Origin: Salinicoccus cyprini
Lineage (GTDB): Bacteria > Bacillota > Bacilli > Staphylococcales > Salinicoccaceae
Direction: 5' to 3'
Assembly (NCBI RefSeq): GCF_007713705.1
Contig: NZ_VMSJ01000003.1
Span: 124,001 to 188,000, forward strand
DNA length: 64,000 nucleotides
Part shown: positions 26,577-35,302 of the stretch, one piece after another
Layout: every line of letters starts with the position of its first letter
Position numbering within the stretch: position 1 is the stretch's first letter
Position numbers and translations under genes: made by a program
The notes under the pieces: generated by a model
Databases searched by the model: none
The model's input: only the letters and a program-made list of their open reading frames with translations
What the model was told of the DNA's origin: nothing

Positions 26577-27879
26577 AGATAATACTCTGACCGGCGCTCC
26601 TGAAGTAACCATCAGCCAGGATTTCATAGATAGAATAGCAAATAAAAATCTTGAAGATCTGGAGGCCACCAACCTGTTCTTGTTTCCACCTAGAGTAAGC
26701 GATGTGGACGCTTTAGATGCTTCACATTTTGTAATGATGGCAAACAGTGATGGAATCAGAACCACCAATGTGATGGGTGTGATTGGTTATAAAGACGAAC
26801 GGCTCTTCATAGGCTCAAGATTTGATGCAGGTAATGACTATTTCTTCTATTATATGCTGAAGAAAGTATTGAATATCAACGTAATTAATACTGAAGTGAA
26901 CATGGAACATCAGACCAGCTTCCTGGAGCTATTGATTCCGTTGTTCCCAAAATTCTTGAACAATGCAATGAAGAAAGGTCTGTATAAAGAATATAGAGTA
27001 AAGAAATATAATGATACCAATATCAAAGGTGCCATCGACTTCAAGAGACATATTAAAAAGAATGTACCCTTTCTTGGCAAGGTCGCATATAACACACGGG
27101 AGTTCAGCTATGAGAACCACGTGATCCATCTGATCAGATACACTATAGAGTTTATAAAGAGAAGAAAGAATTTGAGAAGAATCCTTTATATGAATGATGT
27201 TACAAAGGAAAACATCCATGTCATAGAAGAAAACTCGTTGGACTTTGGTTCCATTAATGTAGCAAAGACAATCCACCGGAACATCCGAAAACCAGTCAGA
27301 CATGGATACTACTTTGAATACCAGGCATTACAAAGACTGTGCATCGCAATATTAAGAGCAGAATCGAACTATTTCAATAAAGACTCGAACACGGAAGTTT
27401 ATGGCATCCTATTTGATGGCGCCTGGTTGTTTGCGGAATATATCAATACTCTCATTGGAGATCAGTTCCTACACCCACAAAATACAAAAGGGATTGGCCG
27501 GCACTATTTATTTAATAATACCAATGGATTGATCTACCCGGACTTTATCAGCAGATCTGGGTTGAATCGAAAAATTGCAGATGCCAAGTATAAACCCATT
27601 AATAATATACGAGGTCGTGATTATCTGCAGCTTGTCGCCTATATATACCGTTTTGAAGCTGCTGAAGGATATTTCATATACCCTTTCCAAAAGAGCATGG
27701 ATAAAGAAGGAAACAAAACATTATCATTATTAAGTGGTGTAGATAAGACAAGTGTAAGAGACCCGAACGTTGATGTAATTAAGCTCAGTATCGGCATTCC
27801 CAGCCAGGAGAGTGATTTTAGTGCATTCGAAAAGGTTATGCTTGAGGAAGAGGCAGAACTAAAGAGGAGAATGATATGA
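26566..27879 (+). CDS. McrC-type nuclease subunit
   Basis: A 437-residue McrC-family protein. The N-terminal part (about 1-120) is the domain that contacts McrB; the C-terminal part is a PD-(D/E)xK nuclease with YPDF (Asp326) and the D-A-K triad Asp339-Lys341 in IADAKYKP, preceded by the conserved YFEYQALQRL helix. It cuts DNA when McrB translocates from a modified site. The chosen ATG lies seven bases after GGGAG, inside the end of mcrB. A hairpin terminator follows. Confidence 0.85.
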   Translation: MKTRDNTLTGAPEVTISQDFIDRIANKNLEDLEATNLFLFPPRVSDVDALDASHFVMMANSDGIRTTNVMGVIGYKDERLFIGSRFDAGNDYFFYYMLKKVLNINVINTEVNMEHQTSFLELLIPLFPKFLNNAMKKGLYKEYRVKKYNDTNIKGAIDFKRHIKKNVPFLGKVAYNTREFSYENHVIHLIRYTIEFIKRRKNLRRILYMNDVTKENIHVIEENSLDFGSINVAKTIHRNIRKPVRHGYYFEYQALQRLCIAILRAESNYFNKDSNTEVYGILFDGAWLFAEYINTLIGDQFLHPQNTKGIGRHYLFNNTNGLIYPDFISRSGLNRKIADAKYKPINNIRGRDYLQLVAYIYRFEAAEGYFIYPFQKSMDKEGNKTLSLLSGVDKTSVRDPNVDVIKLSIGIPSQESDFSAFEKVMLEEEAELKRRMI

Positions 27880-27922
27880 CTTTCCCGAAAGTAATAGTAT
27901 TATACGGTTGATGCATTAAAAC

Positions 27923-27960
27923 AATGACGGTTCATCTATTATTAAATGACCGTCATTTTA
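27923..27960. terminator. Terminator after mcrC, usable on both strands
   Basis: AATGACGG and CCGTCATT pair with an additional inner TCAT/ATGA, followed by TTATT on the plus strand, between convergent mcrC and S41 peptidase genes. Confidence 0.65.
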
Positions 27961-28025
27961 TTCGTTTATAAACTTATATTATAGTTTTTACTACACCTTA
28001 AAGTTAAAGAGATAGTACTCCTCTC

Positions 28026-29246
28026 TTACTTATCTATCACCTCAAGTGCTTTTTTAAGGTCGATATCTTCTTCTGTATGTTCTGGTGTCCAAGGTATATA
28101 AATATCCGGTTTAGCTCGTCCTGTAATAACATTATCGTTTCTATCTGAATAGCGAGATGTTGGGTAGTAAAACTCAAAACTGTTTTCATATTTGCGAATA
28201 TTTAAATTGGCATAATCCAGTACACCCAAGGTATCGCGACCTACTATTGTTACTTTTGGTGATAATTGTGCAGTCAATGCAAACGCGTCCCCAGCGCTTG
28301 CACAGAATGTATCTGTAAGTACAATTATATTAGAAGGACTCCCCTTCCCTATTATTAAGAAGTCCGGGTCATCCGATAACGAAGCAAATCCGTTGCCCTT
28401 ATTGGCTTTTATAAATGCCATCATCCCATCCAAGTGTGTAGATCCGTCTTTCGTCATTCCTTCATAAAGTTCAAGAAGCCAATCCGAATTCTTTTCAGTT
28501 AGATTAAATTCCATTTTATAGTTGTCATCCTGCAAGTTAACCTCCCCTTTAGGGAACAAATATTTAAAGAAATTTTGATAAGCAAAACTACTACCGCCCA
28601 AATTGGTTCGTACATCGATAATTAAATTATCGACTTTTTCAAGTTCTTCTTTAAATTTATCTATTACTTTATCTACAGGCCTATTATCTATAAAATCAGT
28701 GAACGTGAACATTAAAGTATCATCATTCAATAATTCCCCTTTATGAACAGATTCATACTTTTTCTTGTCAAAGCGCCTGAACGCATACGAGTGACCATCG
28801 CTCTCAAATGTTTCATGGTTCAAGAGCAACTCATTCCACTTCTGACGTTCATTTGTTTCAAAGTAAAGTTGCTTTTGATAACTCTCACTCAACTCTTCAA
28901 TAGATCTATCATCCAAACTTTCTATTTTCTGCCCTACTTTGAGACGAGCATCATCCATCACTTCAGTCACTACCAGACTTTCTTCGTAACGTCTTACCTT
29001 AAAACCGACATCAGAATCTTTCAATTTACTTTCTTCGCTTTTTATAAAGAACACATGGCGATCCTTGAAATCTAGTAGATAACTCTGAACAATATCTATA
29101 AATGCCTGATCATTTTTGTCACACTCCTCAAGATCCTCAACCATTCTTATATATTTTTCAGGATTGTCCCATCCCTTTTTATCAATGTAACCGGCATAAT
29201 GGTTTTGCATTATGCTAACCACCTCATCAAATATTTCTTTGTACAT
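28026..29246 (-). CDS. Cytoplasmic S41-family serine peptidase
   Basis: A 406-residue protease of the C-terminal-processing (S41) family. The tail-specific core shows IIDVRTNLGGSSFAYQ, the nucleophile Ser in FCASAGDAFALTAQ and a downstream GRDTLG loop; a short PDZ-like segment lies near residues 85-115. There is no signal peptide or membrane segment, which is unusual because most CtpA/CtpB proteases are exported. GGGGGGAGG precedes the start. It is AT-rich like its neighbour at 29361 and lies between mcrBC and the AAA_13 gene, so it may be island cargo. A defence role is not established. Confidence 0.8.
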   Translation of the reverse strand: MYKEIFDEVVSIMQNHYAGYIDKKGWDNPEKYIRMVEDLEECDKNDQAFIDIVQSYLLDFKDRHVFFIKSEESKLKDSDVGFKVRRYEESLVVTEVMDDARLKVGQKIESLDDRSIEELSESYQKQLYFETNERQKWNELLLNHETFESDGHSYAFRRFDKKKYESVHKGELLNDDTLMFTFTDFIDNRPVDKVIDKFKEELEKVDNLIIDVRTNLGGSSFAYQNFFKYLFPKGEVNLQDDNYKMEFNLTEKNSDWLLELYEGMTKDGSTHLDGMMAFIKANKGNGFASLSDDPDFLIIGKGSPSNIIVLTDTFCASAGDAFALTAQLSPKVTIVGRDTLGVLDYANLNIRKYENSFEFYYPTSRYSDRNDNVITGRAKPDIYIPWTPEHTEEDIDLKKALEVIDK

Positions 29247-29360
29247 GTGCCTCCCCCCCTCTCAATTCATTGAATAAAAAGTATTCAATTTTTCTATTTT
29301 TTTCTAACTACAATCTGTTCTGATGGTTCATCAGTCTTACTTCCATTATTCCAATTAATC

Positions 29361-31535
29361 TTAGTCACCCATCATCATATTATAATGAGACTCATGCATA
29401 GAATTTTGGAAAATTCTCTTAAATACGTTAATATAGTTCTGTGTCCCTTCCTGGTTAGTATCAACATACAAGTCATCATTTATATGATGTGATCCATCGT
29501 TAACCCAAGATAGTAACGTTTTGCACACTAATTTTTCTTCCTCTGGGAACTTTTCAATAATTTGCTCAACATCTATATTTCCAAAGAACTTAAAATAATT
29601 TTCTAATATCCTTCTCATTATATTAGGAGTGGTTATTGAATTTGAATTCTCCTTTAGTTCTTTCCATAAAAGTTCATAGGAGTTTTTAATTGGATTCTCA
29701 TCATATTCATATATGCTTGATTTATTATTGGTCTTCCTGACAATCCAAAATGTTTCGTCATTTAGTTTTTTATTATTATGACCCTTGTTAAATGAAATTT
29801 CTTTATGGAAGTAAACATTATGAGTCAGAATAATCAATTGTTTAAAATTTGAATCATTACTCCTTACCATCTTTTTTAGATTGTTTATTAAGTTACTCAC
29901 CATAAATAGTATATTACTATCCAAGCTAGAAATCGGATCATCAACCACGACAACCCTTGGTGTATTTACTTTATCTTGCTCATTACTTCCATTAATAAGT
30001 TGATAGAAATACAAAAAAGTAATAAAAGTTTTCTCTCCTTCACTTAATGTTTCATTTGCATCTTCACCGCCTTCCCTTATTATCTTGTAATGCCCAGGCT
30101 CTTTAGATTCCGCCAATTCAAAATTTGTAAATCCAAAGGATTTAAGAAGTTTATTAATTTCATGTATAGAAGGTACTACACTAGTCAGTTGATTTTGTAA
30201 TTCAATAATTTCTTTTTCTATTCTACCTTTATATTCCCTCTGTATTTGCCTATTCTTCTCCATACCGGTAATAGCCAAATTAATTTGATTGTAACTAGTT
30301 ATGTAACTTTCATAATAACCTTTGTTTTCTTCCACAATAAATCGCCATATATGTTGTATTAACTTTTCTTTTTCTTCTTTAAGGTTGTCAATAACCTTAT
30401 TTAACTCTGCTATTTGTATATTTGCTTGTTTCACTTCTGAGTTTATCTGTTCAATATAACTTGTTATTGTTCTTAACTCCACGCTCCTACTTGGTTCAAG
30501 TCTCTTCCTTTCTAGTAATTGAATATTTTCCTTATATGTTGAATTTATTAATTCAAATAGAGATTTCATCCTCTCTTTATCGATATAAGGCATGTCTTCA
30601 CTTTTAAGAAAATTGTATTTCTCAAAAAACTCAGTTGTATTATTTTTATATTTTTCTATAGACGAGTTAAGCATTCGTATTTGTTCGGTATAGGTTTCAT
30701 CAAAATACTCATCTAACTTCCCCTGAAAATCATTTGGGAGTTCTTGTTGGCAAAATGGACATATTCCATTTGTTTCTTCCATTTGTTTATGCCCTTGCTG
30801 TACCCAGTCACTTATATTTAATTTAGATATTAGACTAGCAATATCTATATCTTTTTTACCTATAATTTTTGTTTGAAATATTGATTGTTTTTCTAAAAAA
30901 GTGTTGTCTGATACCTCTGGTATTACAGAAACTTTTTCTTGAGAACTCTTAAAAACTGAACTTATTTTACTCTTTAATTCCTCATATGTGTAAAGATCTT
31001 TATTATTATGTTTTACTTCATACAAACATCTTTCCATAAACTTTTTCTTATTATTACGAAGACCAGTAAATGCTTCTTCAAAAGTTTCATCATAATTTAA
31101 TTTTAAGTTCCAACATTGATTAGTAAATATTGATTGCAAATTACTTAATTCTTCTTTTTTCTTTTCTATGTTATTTCTTAATTTTCCTATTCGCTCTTGA
31201 TGTTTTTCGACGTCATTCTTTTTTTCATCTATTAAGACCGTTATATCTGTAGATTCTTTCCCCAAAGTAAAAATTCCTTTTATTTCGTTACTAATATTAA
31301 AGTTTTCTTGGACAAAATTCCTATTGTAAACAAATAGATCGGATTCAGAATTACCGTTATCCCAATTAATACCACAAGAGATATGATTAGGGTGGGTTGT
31401 ATTTCTTAGAAATTCTGATATTGTTGTCTTACCTGTCCCATTACTCCCATAAATGTAATTAATCCTTCTCAAATCAACTGTACTTCCTACTGAATCATAA
31501 GAAGCAACATCCTTAATATTTACATTTTTTATCAT
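29361..31535 (-). CDS. AAA_13 family ATPase, RloC/PrrC-like candidate anticodon nuclease
   Basis: A 724-residue SMC-like ATPase. Walker A GSNGTGKT is at residues 30-37; coiled coils flank a zinc-hook pair C259-P-F-C262; the ABC signature LSEGEK is at about 497-502; Walker B VVVVDDP is at about 529-534. After the ATPase the C-terminal domain carries R641-x3-E645 (RRILE) and His683-His684 (NDGSHHIND). An Arg-x3-Glu plus distant His is the catalytic set described for the tRNA anticodon nucleases PrrC and RloC, and RloC also has a zinc hook. Sampled lines are only 17-25% GC, the lowest in the window. AGGAGGG precedes the ATG. Nuclease activity is inferred. Confidence 0.75.
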   Translation of the reverse strand: MIKNVNIKDVASYDSVGSTVDLRRINYIYGSNGTGKTTISEFLRNTTHPNHISCGINWDNGNSESDLFVYNRNFVQENFNISNEIKGIFTLGKESTDITVLIDEKKNDVEKHQERIGKLRNNIEKKKEELSNLQSIFTNQCWNLKLNYDETFEEAFTGLRNNKKKFMERCLYEVKHNNKDLYTYEELKSKISSVFKSSQEKVSVIPEVSDNTFLEKQSIFQTKIIGKKDIDIASLISKLNISDWVQQGHKQMEETNGICPFCQQELPNDFQGKLDEYFDETYTEQIRMLNSSIEKYKNNTTEFFEKYNFLKSEDMPYIDKERMKSLFELINSTYKENIQLLERKRLEPSRSVELRTITSYIEQINSEVKQANIQIAELNKVIDNLKEEKEKLIQHIWRFIVEENKGYYESYITSYNQINLAITGMEKNRQIQREYKGRIEKEIIELQNQLTSVVPSIHEINKLLKSFGFTNFELAESKEPGHYKIIREGGEDANETLSEGEKTFITFLYFYQLINGSNEQDKVNTPRVVVVDDPISSLDSNILFMVSNLINNLKKMVRSNDSNFKQLIILTHNVYFHKEISFNKGHNNKKLNDETFWIVRKTNNKSSIYEYDENPIKNSYELLWKELKENSNSITTPNIMRRILENYFKFFGNIDVEQIIEKFPEEEKLVCKTLLSWVNDGSHHINDDLYVDTNQEGTQNYINVFKRIFQNSMHESHYNMMMGD

Positions 31536-31824
31536 CCTTGCCCTCCTAGCTCTTCTAATCCTTTTAATTTCTATTCTACTAGAAATTTTTATAAAACATA
31601 ATAATAAATCAAAATATTACAACAATTTATGAGGTACATTGCTATCTATATAGGAAATTATTACAAGAACAGCTCATATTGAAAAGAATTGAACTAAATA
31701 CTCAGCAGAATGAATGCTTATGATATTTATACATCCGTGTCTTGAATTCAGTAATGGTACCTGATTAGGGGAAATACTACATACGCAGAAGACTATGCAA
31801 TTTTCATTGATAGGAGGGATTAAT

Positions 31825-32114
31825 GTGAAGGCATTAATATTTAGGGGAAACTTTTTTCTATGCGGGTTTATTGCTGTATATGTGCCTTTTATTCTTTCAA
31901 ATGGGTTCATTGCCGAAAATTATACTGACAAAAGATTTGTAGCGCCGGAATTCTTCTCGGTAATTTCATTTTGGGTGATTGGAGCATTGTTAACATAGGG
32001 TATTACCACAAGCATGATTTGGATAGTATATCCTACATAAAAATCATACTGATAGATTTATTGCTTTGGATAACAGTACTGATTGGTTTATGGTTCTCAT
32101 TTTCAATACTATAA
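31825..32114 (+). pseudogene. Frameshifted copy of the small membrane protein at 34052
   Basis: From a GTG after AGGAGGG the frame matches the 99-residue protein at 34052-34351 (IAENYTDKRFVAPEFF, FWVIGALL), then stops at a TAG. Continuing in the next frame gives YYHKHDL, IILIDLLLWIT and GLWFS, matching the rest of the intact protein to its end. One small indel near 31995 therefore breaks the gene. It has the opposite orientation to its intact relative. Confidence 0.75.
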
Positions 32115-32262
32115 GAATGGAAAACAAGTAACATAAATGTAGAAGTGTAAAGAGCCTCGTCTGAAACCTTTCTTTTTTCCAAAGAAATACTCCCTCCTAA
32201 GTTTTCACTTTTCAAGTGTCTACTTTGAAGAGAGCATATTAGAACGTATGGCTAGGAATGGC

Positions 32263-32709
32263 TTATGAATTTGTTAGCACTAGAAACACTATAAAGAACA
32301 CTGCATAAGATCCCATTAGACCAACTGACATTTTAGCTAGTCTTGTTTTCATTGAAAAGGCTGGTATGATGCCAACTTTAAACATGTTCGCAACTAAGAG
32401 AATCATCGCTAAGAAAAAGGATAACATGGCAATTATCAACGCAATCTGTCCCAATATAAAAACCCCCACTAATGATATCAATCTCGTAATAACCAAAACA
32501 TTAAACAAGCTGATTAAAACCAGTACTTGGCTCATGCGAAATCCAAGTATCTTTCTCTCACTCAGCTCGATGTGCCAAGCATCGATTATGCCCAAAAGTA
32601 GATCAAACATTATTCTTGATGACATGCCCGTTTGCTTTAATACTGTAATCAATTCAATGCCGTATCTTTCCCTCCACCTTTTTGGGTACAAGTATATATA
32701 CCACTTCAT
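32263..32709 (-). CDS. Membrane protein paired with a PadR regulator
   Basis: A 148-residue protein whose N-terminus (YLYPKRWRERYGIEL) is the motif found at the start of membrane proteins encoded next to PadR repressors. It has three or four hydrophobic segments between residues 60 and 145. It overlaps the PadR gene by four bases (ATGA type), so translation is coupled. The family is usually regarded as a partner of, or signal input for, the PadR regulator; the function is unknown. Confidence 0.7.
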   Translation of the reverse strand: MKWYIYLYPKRWRERYGIELITVLKQTGMSSRIMFDLLLGIIDAWHIELSERKILGFRMSQVLVLISLFNVLVITRLISLVGVFILGQIALIIAMLSFFLAMILLVANMFKVGIIPAFSMKTRLAKMSVGLMGSYAVFFIVFLVLTNS

Positions 32710-33011
32710 ATCAAACCAAGCCTCGTCATACCTAGTGAAGTAACTTTCTGCATTTCTCTAATCTGCTCAGTCAGATATACTTGTCCTGCTTCTGTCATCT
32801 TGTAAGGTTTTTTGCGGTCTTCTGTTTCAAGAACACTTATATACCCTGCTTTTTCCAAACGTGAAATTGCTCCGTATAATGTGCCTGGTCCTATTTTAAA
32901 ATCATAATTTTCTTCGATATCCTCCATGATTGCATAACCATGACGATTTTTTTCGGCAAGGCTAATTAATATCAATAACGAAGGCTCGGAAAGTCTACTT
33001 TTCTTACCCAT
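32706..33011 (-). CDS. PadR-family transcriptional repressor
   Basis: A 101-residue winged-helix protein of the short PadR class: LLILISLAEKNRHGYAIMEDIE, then GPGTLYGAISRLEKAGYI and a wing with ETEDRKKPYKMTEAG. The ATG follows AAGGAGTGAAAAG; the seven-codon upstream extension overlaps that ribosome site. A perfect 10-base inverted repeat just upstream is the likely binding site. The downstream membrane protein overlaps it. Confidence 0.85.
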   Translation of the reverse strand: MGKKSRLSEPSLLILISLAEKNRHGYAIMEDIEENYDFKIGPGTLYGAISRLEKAGYISVLETEDRKKPYKMTEAGQVYLTEQIREMQKVTSLGMTRLGLI

Positions 33012-33032
33012 CTTTTCACTCCTTCCTTTCAT

Positions 33033-33068
33033 TTATTACGTTTAGTGATATATCGTATAACGTAATAA
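33033..33068 (-). promoter_or_regulatory. PadR operator candidate
   Basis: TTATTACGTT (33033-33042) and AACGTAATAA (33059-33068) are a perfect 10-base inverted repeat with a 16-base spacer, lying 22 bases upstream of the PadR start. The spacer includes TATACGATATAT, a likely -10 region. Confidence 0.65.
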
Positions 33069-33157
33069 TAAAGTATGCTAGAAGTCATGTCAAATAAATA
33101 CTAGTTATAGTACTCATCGTAAGCACATCAATGCTTGATGCATCAAGTTTTATCTTG

Positions 33158-33616
33158 TTATATATTCCCTGCCGTAGCTTCGTATCTATATATTAATTCT
33201 CCCGCTGAATCAAATTCTTCTGTGAATCTGAAACCCAACTTTTCATATATTTTCTGAGCAACATAGTTACCTGATGTAAAACTGAGATAAACTGTTCGTA
33301 CACTGTATTTATCCATGACAATTTCCATCAGTTGTTGCATGGCCGCTGTTCCATACCCCTTCCCTTGATGGCTTGCGTCTATAATAATTCTATCTATCCA
33401 TACATCTGGATTTATACCAAAAGCGCCATACATGGCAAAACCGACTATACCTTCCCCTGCATAAATTGACACTGGACACCATTCTTTATGAATTTCCGCC
33501 TCTGCCAGACACTCATCTACTGTTTCTATGAAATTCTCCTGATTCTCCTTTATTCGTATTCTTTTCACACGAGCAAGGTTATCCATGTTTATGTCTCTAA
33601 TTGTTATATCATTCAT
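33158..33616 (-). CDS. GNAT acetyltransferase, BltD/spermidine acetyltransferase-like
   Basis: A 152-residue GNAT. WCPVSIYAGEGIVGFAMYG and the CoA loop HQGKGYGTAAM followed by YEKLGF match the BltD type of spermine/spermidine acetyltransferases. GGGAGATAAAA precedes the ATG. It is preceded by two small membrane-protein genes on the same strand with a 120-base gap. Polyamine acetylation is inferred from family. Confidence 0.8.
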   Translation of the reverse strand: MNDITIRDINMDNLARVKRIRIKENQENFIETVDECLAEAEIHKEWCPVSIYAGEGIVGFAMYGAFGINPDVWIDRIIIDASHQGKGYGTAAMQQLMEIVMDKYSVRTVYLSFTSGNYVAQKIYEKLGFRFTEEFDSAGELIYRYEATAGNI

Positions 33617-33736
33617 TTTTATCTCCCAATTACATTTCTTAAGATCTGCATAAGAATAGGCAGGTTTTTGGTACTTGAATTTATGCTGTTGAACGAATTG
33701 ACAAATCTCATGTTTTTCATATACATCTACACAATT

Positions 33737-34024
33737 TCACTCTTCAGGCTGTAAGATCGTTCTTTGCACAACGCTCGGACCCATGGAAACATTATGTTCC
33801 ATCATAGTATAAGTCCGTCCATCGATCAGAAATTTTCCATTCCCTTTGTATTCGACCGTCCTTCCTTCTTCAGTGAGTGTATGCTGTACTGCTTCGACAT
33901 ACTTGGCAGGGTCTTTGTACCTGTCATCCAATTCCAATACAATCTCTTCTTTTCTACGCCCCATCAACCATCTGTAGCCAATATAGCCAAGTACAATTAG
34001 AACGAGCAATAAAATAATTTCCAT
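33737..34024 (-). CDS. Small single-pass membrane protein
   Basis: A 95-residue protein with an N-terminal membrane helix (IILLLVLIVLGYIGYRWL) and a soluble domain of about 70 residues with DGRTYTMMEHN. The ATG follows GGGGTG. It starts 28 bases after the stop of the membrane gene at 34052-34351 and forms an operon with it. I do not recognise the family. Confidence 0.65.
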   Translation of the reverse strand: MEIILLLVLIVLGYIGYRWLMGRRKEEIVLELDDRYKDPAKYVEAVQHTLTEEGRTVEYKGNGKFLIDGRTYTMMEHNVSMGPSVVQRTILQPEE

Positions 34025-34051
34025 ACGTTTCACCCCTATCATGGTCAATTA

Positions 34052-34351
34052 CTATTTGCCCTGCAGAAATAAGCTTGAAAACCATAGTCCAGCAGGAATC
34101 GTCATCCAGAGTAGTAAGCTGATCAGTATGATGATTACATATGAGTTGTTCTTTAAATCACTCCGATAAAAGTAAAACGATACTAAAAGTGCTCCAATCA
34201 CCCAGACCGGCAGGACCAAAAAGAACTCTGGTGCTACGAACCTTTTATTCGTATAGTTTTCAGCAATGGTCCCTTCTGCAAAGAAAAATGCAATAAAGAT
34301 GGCGATGATTCCACAAAGAATGATGTTTCCCCAGACGATCGTCGCTTTCAA
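34052..34351 (-). CDS. Small multi-pass membrane protein
   Basis: A 99-residue protein with three hydrophobic segments (about residues 8-25, 43-60 and 70-92) separated by the loop IAENYTNKRFVAPEFF. It begins with TTG after GGGGGAATCGAG. A frameshifted, inverted relative lies at 31825-32114. The two share the loop almost exactly, so the loop is the constrained part. Function unknown. Confidence 0.65.
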   Translation of the reverse strand: MKATIVWGNIILCGIIAIFIAFFFAEGTIAENYTNKRFVAPEFFLVLPVWVIGALLVSFYFYRSDLKNNSYVIIILISLLLWMTIPAGLWFSSLFLQGK

Positions 34352-34538
34352 CTCGATTCCCCCTATTTCTTAATTTTACCATACAGTTTTCAGATAATTT
34401 AAGTACACCAATCAATTCCCTGCTCAATAGCAAGCGAGAATATCGTATTTGTCCAAATCCAATTACTTGGTGTCGGACGTGTTCGAAGTGCTATGCTATG
34501 AATAGTAGAAAATAAATAAAAGAGAAAGGAAGATGAGC

Positions 34539-35198
34539 ATGAAGGTAGCAATTATTGGAGCTAATGGCAAAGTGGGAAGTCGTCTAGGACAACTGCTGGC
34601 TGAACGGGGTGATGAGCCTGTTGGCTATATCCGCAAGAAGGAACAGGCGCCTGACCTGGAAGCACTGAGAATGAAGACGAATGTCGCCGATCTGGTTGAA
34701 ACTGATGTCGCGGAATATGCTTCCATGCTGGAAGGGACGGACGTGGTGGTATTTGCTGCAGGCGCTGGTGGCGCTGGTGTGGATGCGACCAAAGCTGTAG
34801 ATGGTGAGGGTGTCAGTAAGATGATCGCTGCGGCTGAAAATGCGGGAGTAGAACGATTCCTGCTCGTTTCAGCATTCCCGGATGCTTGGAGGGACAAGGA
34901 CATGCCGGATAGTTTCGAGTTCTACATGAAAATGAAGCGTAAGGCTGATGCGGGGTTGGCAAAGTCTTCATTGGATTGGACCATTCTACGTCCAGGTACA
35001 CTGACAGATGATCCTGGTACAGGGAAAGTCAAACTTGGACCCGTCATTCCTTATGGCCAGGTCTCAAGGGATGATGTGGCCGCTGTACTTGCCGAGTTGA
35101 TAAACAATGATGAAACAGCCAGGCTTGTGCTCGAATTGACTGAAGGAGAAACGCCCATCCAGGAAGCTGTAGCAGACCAGAAACGTCCATTGCAGTGA
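34539..35198 (+). CDS. NAD(P)-binding NmrA/SDR-like oxidoreductase
   Basis: A 219-residue Rossmann protein of the atypical SDR/NmrA-like type: the dinucleotide site GANGKVGSRLGQLL at the N-terminus, VVFAAGAGGAG, the helix region SFEFYMKMKRKADAGLAKSS and LDWTILRPGTLTDDPG. Similar Firmicute proteins are annotated as NAD(P)H-binding or sugar-epimerase-like with no known substrate. The internal ATG is preferred over one two codons earlier because AAAGGA is too close to the first. It is divergent from the small membrane genes. Confidence 0.8.
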   Translation: MKVAIIGANGKVGSRLGQLLAERGDEPVGYIRKKEQAPDLEALRMKTNVADLVETDVAEYASMLEGTDVVVFAAGAGGAGVDATKAVDGEGVSKMIAAAENAGVERFLLVSAFPDAWRDKDMPDSFEFYMKMKRKADAGLAKSSLDWTILRPGTLTDDPGTGKVKLGPVIPYGQVSRDDVAAVLAELINNDETARLVLELTEGETPIQEAVADQKRPLQ

Positions 35199-35275
35199 TC
35201 ATATACAGGACTACGATCTGCCGTCTAATGAACAACTTCATGATGCGTGCTATGCCTTCATCTGATTTATGGACT

Positions 35276-35302
35276 TTCGATATAGCCTCACGCTATATCG
35301 AA
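35276..35302 (+). repeat. Perfect 11-base inverted repeat upstream of the methyltransferase
   Basis: TTCGATATAGC and GCTATATCGAA flank CTCAC, 117 bases before the next start codon. There is no T run, so an operator is as likely as a terminator. Confidence 0.5.
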
